64,000 nucleotides of DNA from Clostridium sp. C105KSO13 (GTDB lineage: Bacteria; Bacillota; Clostridia; Lachnospirales; Lachnospiraceae). Within the stretch, counting starts at the first letter, position 1; every line of letters starts with the position of its first letter. Location of the stretch: positions 186,001 to 250,000 of the forward strand of contig NZ_FBWL01000170.1 of the NCBI RefSeq assembly GCF_001517425.1, in the 5' to 3' direction. Below are positions 58,514-64,000 of the stretch, one piece after another. Below the pieces are notes generated by a model. The model had not been told where the DNA came from. It did not search any database and saw only the letters and a list, made by a program, of their open reading frames with translations. Made by a program: the position numbers and the translations under genes.

Positions 58514-59866
58514 TTAATAGGTCTTGTTCGGCTTGTGATTTATTATGGCTCCTGCCGCCATAACAACCGCAAATACGATTAGAAAAGCAATTACAGCGGT
58601 TCCGTGTGCAAAGCAGGCTGCAATTACCATAAATACGCAGCTTGCCAGAGATATGCATGGCATAATTATACGATTGAAAAAGTTAACATCTTTTCCTTTT
58701 TTCATAAACATAAGAAAAATAGGAATGTACAAAGCGTAAACTGTAACAATGGGCAATTCGGAAGAATCAAAGGTAAAGAATCCGAACCATGTATCAGTCA
58801 GATTAGCACCGAAAAAGTAGAACAGCCAGATTGCACAGAGAAGTACTCCTGCAATCGCGGAGTTTACCGGCATGTTGGTGGTGGAATCTATATGGCTGAG
58901 CACCCTGGGATTTGGTCCAAGGCCTCTTGCCGCAATGGAATAAATTCCGCGGGTACAGCCCATCATCAGTCCGTTCAAAGTACCCAGGCATGAAATAACA
59001 ACAAACACAAACAGCACTGTGCCGCCCAAGGAGGAAAAAACAGTCTGAAATGCCATCTTCGCCCCTGTCTCACCGTTTGCCATCATGACTTCATTTTCAA
59101 CTGTCCCGGCTATACCTATATAGTACAGTATATAAACAGCCATAATGATAAAAGTACCCGTTATTAAAGCAAGCGGAAGATTCTTTTTTGCATTCTTCAA
59201 TTCTGCGTTGATACTGGTTGCAATGATCCAGCCCTCATATGCAAAACTTGCTGCAATGACTGCGGTAAACAGGCCATTGGAGGAACTTTGTGAGACATAG
59301 TGGGTGAAATTATAATTTGTCATTCCACTGTGAATTCCAATAGCTGTACCCACGACTGCCATTAAAAAAAGTGGGATCAGTTTAATGATTGTCGTACTCA
59401 CCTGAAATTTTCCGGCAAGAACAGGGGACAAGGCATTTAATGCAAAACTTGCCACCAGGTAAAGGCATGCAATCGTCATACATTCTCCTCCGGCAATAGG
59501 AAAGTCCAGGAGTACACAGGTATAACGTGCAGATGCCCACGCCAGCACGGAGGTAATTGCAGGATAATAAATAATCGACATAAACCAGCCAATATAGTAT
59601 GCATATTTCTTTCCAACTGTGGCCTCGGCATAGTCCACCAGACCATTTACATATTGATATTTGGTTGCCATAACGGCAAAAGTATATGCACAGGAAATCA
59701 TAATGACACCGCCAATCAGCCAGGCAGCAATCCCCTGTTTTAAATTCCCCCCTGTGGCGGTCAAAATCTTTTCTGCTTTAAAAAATACACCGCTGCCGAC
59801 AACGATCCCGATAACCATTGCAACAACTGTGAAAAAACCGTATCTCTTTTCTAATTTCGGTTCCAT
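58514..59866 (-). CDS. APC family amino-acid permease
   Basis: 450 residues, about 12 membrane helices. APC marks: MVIGIVVGSGVFFKAEKILT in helix 1 with the GSGVF loop, YTFAVMATKYQYVNGLVDYA and SFAYEGWIIATSINAELKNA. The family moves amino acids or amines by exchange or H+ symport. Nothing nearby points to a specific substrate. Single gene with GGAGG-like site upstream on the minus strand. Confidence 0.9.
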   Translation of the reverse strand: MEPKLEKRYGFFTVVAMVIGIVVGSGVFFKAEKILTATGGNLKQGIAAWLIGGVIMISCAYTFAVMATKYQYVNGLVDYAEATVGKKYAYYIGWFMSIIYYPAITSVLAWASARYTCVLLDFPIAGGECMTIACLYLVASFALNALSPVLAGKFQVSTTIIKLIPLFLMAVVGTAIGIHSGMTNYNFTHYVSQSSSNGLFTAVIAASFAYEGWIIATSINAELKNAKKNLPLALITGTFIIMAVYILYYIGIAGTVENEVMMANGETGAKMAFQTVFSSLGGTVLFVFVVISCLGTLNGLMMGCTRGIYSIAARGLGPNPRVLSHIDSTTNMPVNSAIAGVLLCAIWLFYFFGANLTDTWFGFFTFDSSELPIVTVYALYIPIFLMFMKKGKDVNFFNRIIMPCISLASCVFMVIAACFAHGTAVIAFLIVFAVVMAAGAIINHKPNKTY

Positions 59867-59977
59867 AAATCAAGCCCTCCAATTCCTCCATGATTTAGAT
59901 TGACAGAATCAATGTTAATTTTTTCATAGATTTAGATAAATTTCATCAAGTTTTTGTTTCTATAAAAAAGCAAAAAC

Positions 59978-60011
59978 GGGAGCCCGAAATAACATACTTC
60001 TTCGGACTCCC
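59978..60011 (-). terminator. Terminator of the zinc-ribbon membrane protein gene
   Basis: GGGAGCCCGAA (59978-59988) with TTCGGACTCCC (60001-60011), one wobble, and TTTTT on the minus strand. Confidence 0.78.
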
Positions 60012-60026
60012 AATTTAAAAATATAG

Positions 60027-60992
60027 TTAATAATTATCATGATCCTCTTCAAAGGGATCATCGTAATCATCATCATATTCGTAATTGTTATTTCCTGATC
60101 TTGAAGCAATGGTTAAAATGAGGAATACCACTGCAAGAAATAGACCGGCAAGTGCACCGAATAATAGCCACCGTTCATTTCCACGTCTAAGAAATGCACA
60201 CACAGCACCTCCGATATAGAAAAGCATGGGCAGTATAAAAGCAAAAATTGTACGCTTTGTTCTCATAATAAAAAGAAGCAGTCCGGACACAAGCATACAC
60301 AGTGCAAGTATGATATAAGTAAGTCCGGAGGAGGAGTTGTTTCCGGATGAAATATTATTCAATCCTGCGAGTAACCCTTTATATGTAAAAAGTCCAAAGG
60401 CAATAATGGAAACAATACCAAAAATAATACGTAAAATCTTGAATCTGGGCTTCGGCTTTCCCCTTTTTTCAGCACTCTTGGCAGAGGGCTGTGAAACTGC
60501 CTTCTTCCGGGAAGCTGCGGGCTGGGAGGACGCTGCTTTTTTCTTGGGAGTGATGCTTGGGGTATCTGCCGGCCTTTTGCTCTTGGCAGTTCTCTTCCGT
60601 GGGTCGGATGCAAGCATATCTTCATAATTTTGCTTCATAGCTTTTTCTCTTTTTTTTCTCACCTTTTCCGGTGGGATATTCCCATAACTCTGGGTCCGGC
60701 CGGAATGTTCCGGAGCGGGAGCTGACGCGGAAGCGGGCTTTTCTTCTTTGGGAGCAATGACTTTCTTTTTTGGCTCTGCTTTTGGTTCATTCTTCACTGA
60801 ATTTACCAGGGTTCCTTTATGATTAGAAGCAGCTGCCTCTGCTGCTTTTTTTGCTCTTTGTTTGTCTAAATTCCACTGCTTTTTACAATCTCTGCAGACG
60901 GCATATTCATTAAAGACAGGCTTTCCATTCGCATCAACGCCTACTTGTCTTTTCTGCAATTCTACATCTTTTCCGCATTTCGGACATCTCAT
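60027..60992 (-). CDS. Zinc-ribbon and membrane protein with disordered linker
   Basis: 321 residues. An N-terminal zinc ribbon (MRCPKCGKDVELQ and YAVCRDCKKQWNLD) is followed by a Lys/Ala/Pro/Ser-rich linker (about 45-185, with KKKAASSQPAASRKKAV). Four membrane helices (ILRIIFGIVSIIAFGLFTYK, TYIILALCMLVSGLLLFIM and two more) and an acidic Asp/Glu/Tyr tail (YDDDYDDPFEEDHDNY) complete it. No known function. Stand-alone minus-strand gene. Confidence 0.75.
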   Translation of the reverse strand: MRCPKCGKDVELQKRQVGVDANGKPVFNEYAVCRDCKKQWNLDKQRAKKAAEAAASNHKGTLVNSVKNEPKAEPKKKVIAPKEEKPASASAPAPEHSGRTQSYGNIPPEKVRKKREKAMKQNYEDMLASDPRKRTAKSKRPADTPSITPKKKAASSQPAASRKKAVSQPSAKSAEKRGKPKPRFKILRIIFGIVSIIAFGLFTYKGLLAGLNNISSGNNSSSGLTYIILALCMLVSGLLLFIMRTKRTIFAFILPMLFYIGGAVCAFLRRGNERWLLFGALAGLFLAVVFLILTIASRSGNNNYEYDDDYDDPFEEDHDNY

Positions 60993-61093
60993 TTATGCAT
61001 TCCTCTCTTTCTCTGATGCTTTTAATGGCTTTATTATAGCATCTTGTCTGTCTAAGGACAATGAAAAAATGCAATATTTTGACATACTATGTC

Positions 61094-61130
61094 GAAAAGC
61101 ACCGCCATATTCAGAATGGCGATGCTTTTC
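61094..61130 (-). terminator. Hairpin after the small protein gene
   Basis: GAAAAGCA (61094-61101) with TGCTTTTC (61123-61130) and inner GCCAT/ATGGC; in the 182-base gap between 60992 and 61175. Confidence 0.55.
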
Positions 61131-61174
61131 CTGGGAAACACTATAATACTATTAAAGTATTATCTTGAGGGGAA

Positions 61175-61375
61175 TCATTCTACAGAACCGTCTTGTCTGG
61201 ATTTTTTCCCTTTGGCTGCAGGAGTCTGGTATTGGTACAGATCGTTATAGGATTCCAGTTCTGCATCACTTAAAGGTGCGGAAGGAATCAGACCTGTACA
61301 GTCCATGGACGATGCTGCATTTGATAAATAGTCATAATCATCAATTATTTTTTGATTTTTTTTATTATCCATCAT
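61175..61375 (-). CDS. Small acidic protein
   Basis: 66 residues from ATG 61375 (GAGGTGAG upstream; a GTG at 61384 is within this site). Asp/Glu/Tyr-rich (NQKIIDDYDYLSNAASSMDC, DAELESYNDLYQYQTPAAKG), no signal or membrane segment. Looks like conserved Lachnospiraceae small proteins; no function known. Confidence 0.5.
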   Translation of the reverse strand: MMDNKKNQKIIDDYDYLSNAASSMDCTGLIPSAPLSDAELESYNDLYQYQTPAAKGKKSRQDGSVE

Positions 61376-61468
61376 GAATCTCACCTCAGAAATAGTATTT
61401 ACCTATGTAAAAATTGTATTCTGCGAAAAATATGGTATACTTAGTAGAAAATGGAAAAGAGGGATAGA

Positions 61469-62200
61469 ATGAACTTTATCGCAGACACCCATGCACATAC
61501 ACTGGCCAGTGGGCATGCCTACAGTACAATCCGTGAGATGGCAGCTGCGGGAGCTAAAAAAGGGCTGCAGGCACTTGCATTGACGGAACATGCTCCGGAA
61601 ATGCCCGGCACATGTCATTTATATTATTTTCAGAATCTTGATGTGGTTCCTAGGGAAATAAACGGACTGCAGATGCTTTTTGGCACTGAATTGAATATTA
61701 TAGACTCCGAAGGAAATGTTGATTTGTCTGAAAAATTATGCAAAGAACTGGATATCGTTGTCGCCAGTATGCACACTCCGTGTTTTCAGGAAGAACCCAC
61801 AGTCGAAGCAGTAACAAAGGCTTATGTGGAAACTATGAAGAAACCATATGTGAATATTATAGGACATCCGGATGACGGACGTTTCCCCATAGATTATGAA
61901 GTGTTGGTCAAAGCTGCAAAGGAGACAAATACACTGCTGGAGCTGAATAATTCTTCACTGCGTCCTCAAAGTTCCCGGCAGAACACCCGGGAAAATATGC
62001 TGATATTGCTTGACCTGTGTAAGCAGTATGAAGTGCCGGTTACGACGGGAAGTGATGCTCATGTGGATGTAGACGCGGGAAATTTCTCTAATATTGAGAA
62101 GATTCTGAAACATTGCAATTTCCCGGAAGGGCTGGTTGTAACAACAGAATTTGAAAAGCTGAAACCATATTTAAATCTCTATAAAAGGTGGACTTTATAA
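61469..62200 (+). CDS. PHP-domain phosphoesterase (YcdX-like)
   Basis: 243 residues from ATG 61469 (GAGGG upstream; frame open from 61451). PHP metal motifs: FIADTHAHTLASGHAYS, LTEHAPEMPGTCH, GTELNIID, VVASMHTPCFQ, IIGHPDDGRF, ELNNSSLRP and TGSDAHVDVDAG. It belongs to the YcdX/HisPPase-like group of phosphatases. Substrate unknown. Followed by the TrpR-like gene after about 56 bases. Confidence 0.9.
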   Translation: MNFIADTHAHTLASGHAYSTIREMAAAGAKKGLQALALTEHAPEMPGTCHLYYFQNLDVVPREINGLQMLFGTELNIIDSEGNVDLSEKLCKELDIVVASMHTPCFQEEPTVEAVTKAYVETMKKPYVNIIGHPDDGRFPIDYEVLVKAAKETNTLLELNNSSLRPQSSRQNTRENMLILLDLCKQYEVPVTTGSDAHVDVDAGNFSNIEKILKHCNFPEGLVVTTEFEKLKPYLNLYKRWTL

Positions 62201-62256
62201 GTTTAGTGTGCTAAAATTCAATAGTGGTCATTTGACTAATAAAGGAGATCGGCAAT

Positions 62257-62562
62257 ATGAGTAAGAAGATAAGGACAGAAGAGGTGGACAATCTTTTTAA
62301 CGCTGTGCTGAGTCTGAGGAACAAAGAGGAGTGCTATGTTTTTTTTGAAGACATATGCACGATCAATGAATTGTTATCACTATCACAGCGCTTTGAAGTT
62401 GCAAGGATGCTTCGTGAGCAGAAGACTTATCTGGAGATTGCAGACAAGACTGGCGCATCTACCGCGACCATCAGCCGTGTGAACCGCTCACTGAACTATG
62501 GAAATGATGGTTATGACATGGTATTTGAAAGAGTCGGTAAAAACAAAAAAAGAGATGCTTAA
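62257..62562 (+). CDS. YerC/YecD family TrpR-like regulator
   Basis: 101 residues. TrpR-like HTH: ELLSLSQRFEVARMLREQKT and YLEIADKTGASTATISRVNR. YerC-type proteins are found next to pcrA in many Firmicutes and are thought to be DNA-binding regulators. AAGGAGAT precedes the ATG. Its last codons (KKRDA) lie in a 32-bp perfect palindrome shared with the end of the convergent DUF1836 gene. Confidence 0.93.
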   Translation: MSKKIRTEEVDNLFNAVLSLRNKEECYVFFEDICTINELLSLSQRFEVARMLREQKTYLEIADKTGASTATISRVNRSLNYGNDGYDMVFERVGKNKKRDA

Positions 62563-62576
62563 GCATCTCTTTTTTT
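62545..62576. terminator. 32-bp perfect palindrome, bidirectional terminator inside two coding ends
   Basis: AAAAAAAGAGATGCTT followed by AAGCATCTCTTTTTTT is an exact palindrome centred between 62560 and 62561. It holds both stop codons and the last codons of both convergent genes, which both end in KKRDA, and has a T-run in either direction. Confidence 0.85.
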
Positions 62577-63200
62577 GACAGCATTTTGTTTTTTAGATGG
62601 CTTTTCTTTATTGGAAGAGGGCAGCTCATCGATAATCTTTTCAATTAGCAGTTTCTTCACATATACATCAAAACTCAGACTGCATATAAAAGAAAACAAT
62701 TGTAAATAATCACGATCCCTGGTATCTGCATTTTTAAAAGTAGTCTCAGCCTGTTGGTAAGCCTCCTTGATTTCTTCCTGAAGAGGTTCAATCTGTTCCT
62801 TTTCCATGGCACATATTTCTTCGTAAAGTGCAGTCAGATCTAAATCTCCATCGACAGAAAAAGCATTGTTCGTTATAGGTTCCAGTAAGGCTTCAATATC
62901 CCGGATTGACAGAATATTTTTAAAGTAATAGATAAATATCAAAACAAGAACATGTTCTTTTGTATACTTTTTCTTCACCGGAGGAGGAAGAAGATTATTC
63001 TTGGCATAATTATTAATCATGGTCTTTGTCAGAATCTTATCCTCCCTGTACCGCTTCGTGGAGGCAAGCTGAGAATCCATAAATGTTGTAATCTGATCCA
63101 TATACAAATCTATATTTGGAATATCTCCCGGATGGACATAATCAATGCGTGAGATACTTTCCAGAATGCTGTTGAGCATATCTTGTGCGTCAATTGTCAT
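62559..63200 (-). CDS. DUF1836 domain protein
   Basis: 213 residues. MerR-like HTH and helical parts of DUF1836: TKTMINNYAKNNLLPPPVKK, YTKEHVLVLIFIYYFKNILS, IRDIEALLEPITNN. The last 35 residues are Lys/Ser-rich and end in KKRDA. Thought to be DNA-binding; no target known. Convergent with the TrpR-like gene and overlapping it by four bases. Confidence 0.85.
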   Translation of the reverse strand: MTIDAQDMLNSILESISRIDYVHPGDIPNIDLYMDQITTFMDSQLASTKRYREDKILTKTMINNYAKNNLLPPPVKKKYTKEHVLVLIFIYYFKNILSIRDIEALLEPITNNAFSVDGDLDLTALYEEICAMEKEQIEPLQEEIKEAYQQAETTFKNADTRDRDYLQLFSFICSLSFDVYVKKLLIEKIIDELPSSNKEKPSKKQNAVKKRDA

Positions 63201-63390
63201 AGTATCACCTCGATGACAACATTATATAGTATCTAAAACTATATGGCAAGTCCTTTTTCACCTGCCTGTACTTGGTAGACATAAACAGCATTTTATATTA
63301 TACTCATATATACAGATACCAGGAGCACAAAGTGCACAGCAATCCCAGGCATCAAGGGTCAACAAGTTTTACAGCAGACAGGAGATACGA

Positions 63391-64000
63391 ATGAGCATTT
63401 ATGATACATTAAACAAAGAACAGCGGGAGGCCGTATTCTACACGGAAGGACCTCTCTTAATTTTGGCGGGGGCCGGTTCAGGAAAGACCAGAGTGCTGAC
63501 TCACAGAGTTGCTTACCTGATAGAAGAAAGGGGCGTAAATCCCTGGAATATTCTGGCAATTACCTTCACCAACAAGGCGGCGGGAGAGATGCGGGAGAGA
63601 GTGGATCAGCTGGTTGGCTTCGGTTCCGAGAGCATCTGGGTGAGCACATTTCACTCTTGCTGTGTCAGAATACTGAGAAGATATATTGACAGGCTTGGAT
63701 ATGAAAATAATTTCACTATTTACGACGGGGATGACCAGAAAACGCTGATGCGGGACGTGTGTAAACTAACCGGCATTGATACAAAGGTATATAAGGAGCG
63801 CAGCCTTCTGGCATCCATTTCTTCGGCGAAGGATGAAATAATCTCCCCCGAGGAATTTGAGCTTAATGCAGGCGGTGACTTTGGAAAACAGAAGATTGCC
63901 AAGGTTTATAAGGAATATGAAAAACAGCTCCGGGCAAACAATGCACTCGATTTTGATGATCTGCTTGTGAAAACAGTGCAGCTGCTCCAGACCCAGCCGG
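63391..64000 (+). CDS. pcrA: ATP-dependent DNA helicase PcrA/UvrD, N-terminal part
   Basis: 203 codons to the window end, incomplete at the 3' side. ATG 63391 with AGGAG upstream. UvrD-type motifs: SIYDTLNKEQREAVFYTEG, Walker A ILAGAGSGKTRVLTHRVAYL, ITFTNKAAGEMRERV (motif Ia), VSTFHSCCVRILRRYID (Ib) and the start of motif II (LDFDDLL). A 3'-5' helicase of superfamily 1A for repair and plasmid replication. Position after a YerC-type gene is common in Firmicutes. Confidence 0.95.
   Translation, partial: MSIYDTLNKEQREAVFYTEGPLLILAGAGSGKTRVLTHRVAYLIEERGVNPWNILAITFTNKAAGEMRERVDQLVGFGSESIWVSTFHSCCVRILRRYIDRLGYENNFTIYDGDDQKTLMRDVCKLTGIDTKVYKERSLLASISSAKDEIISPEEFELNAGGDFGKQKIAKVYKEYEKQLRANNALDFDDLLVKTVQLLQTQP

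Noticed and set aside
1-64000. tRNA or rRNA genes, prophage structural genes, integrase or transposase
   Set aside because: None were recognised while reading both strands, although the element at the left end must have had an integrase outside the window.

Overview
The window looks like chromosomal DNA of a strictly anaerobic, low-to-mid-GC gut Firmicute, most likely a Lachnospiraceae-type clostridium. This is inferred from gene content: a selenocysteine-containing glycine-reductase-type fragment, bacteriohemerythrin, FeoA-FeoA-FeoB, a Csp-like S8 protease, a YerC-type TrpR-like protein, a DUF1836 protein and a complete anaerobic purine-catabolic cluster with a selenium-dependent molybdenum hydroxylase. 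No tRNA, rRNA, CRISPR array, transposase or integrase was found.

Region 1 (1 to about 8,600) is one end of an integrated mobile element. A leftward unit encodes an XRE repressor, an ImmA/IrrE metallopeptidase, a small protein, a Y-family DNA polymerase, a YolD-like protein and two small proteins. It diverges from a rightward HTH protein that carries a predicted PD-(D/E)XK nuclease core. The gap between them has two strong promoters and four GAAC-N4-GTTC operators, which suggests a damage-responsive switch. A hairpin-rich stretch of about 0.9 kb without a convincing gene follows, then a second XRE regulator and a small protein. The element ends inside a membrane-protein gene, of which only 39 codons remain.

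Region 2 (8.6 to 18.1 kb) combines intact genes with deletion scars. Intact genes are an 8-oxoguanine-deaminase-like amidohydrolase, two tandem HypB-type GTPases, an MFS transporter and an RpiR regulator. Scars are a broken Phd antitoxin, a UPF0597/CdsB tail, a sugar ABC permease fused in frame to the C-terminal half of a GrdB-type selenoprotein (UGA at 15435 with a SECIS-like hairpin), and an FGGY kinase lacking about 45 residues of its ATPase core.

Region 3 (18.1 to 26.8 kb) is ordinary chromosome: S8 protease, zinc-ribbon protein, LspA-like protein, NudC, bacteriohemerythrin, a compact orphan RNA, YitT protein, PepT, a copper-type HMA/TauE/cupredoxin fusion and a DUF2318 lipoprotein.

Region 4 (26.8 to 52.0 kb) is the centrepiece. 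A purine riboswitch precedes guanine deaminase and xdhABC. Facing it is a leftward unit: DauR-like regulator, dpaL, ygeY, ygeW, ridA, arcC and an NCS2 purine permease. Divergent from the regulator run ssnA, ygfK, yqeC, a yqeB-mocA fusion and a one-chain selenium-dependent xanthine dehydrogenase, followed by modABC and a ModE-like regulator. Together these would import purines, deaminate and hydroxylate them, open the ring, recover ATP from carbamoyl phosphate, and supply molybdenum and selenium to the hydroxylases.

Region 5 (52.0 to 64.0 kb) holds a DtxR/MntR regulator facing feoA-feoA-feoB, a Cys-rich FeoB partner and a DUF2325 protein. Then come an NMT1-like binding protein, an amino-acid permease, a PHP phosphoesterase, a TrpR-like protein, a DUF1836 protein and the start of pcrA.
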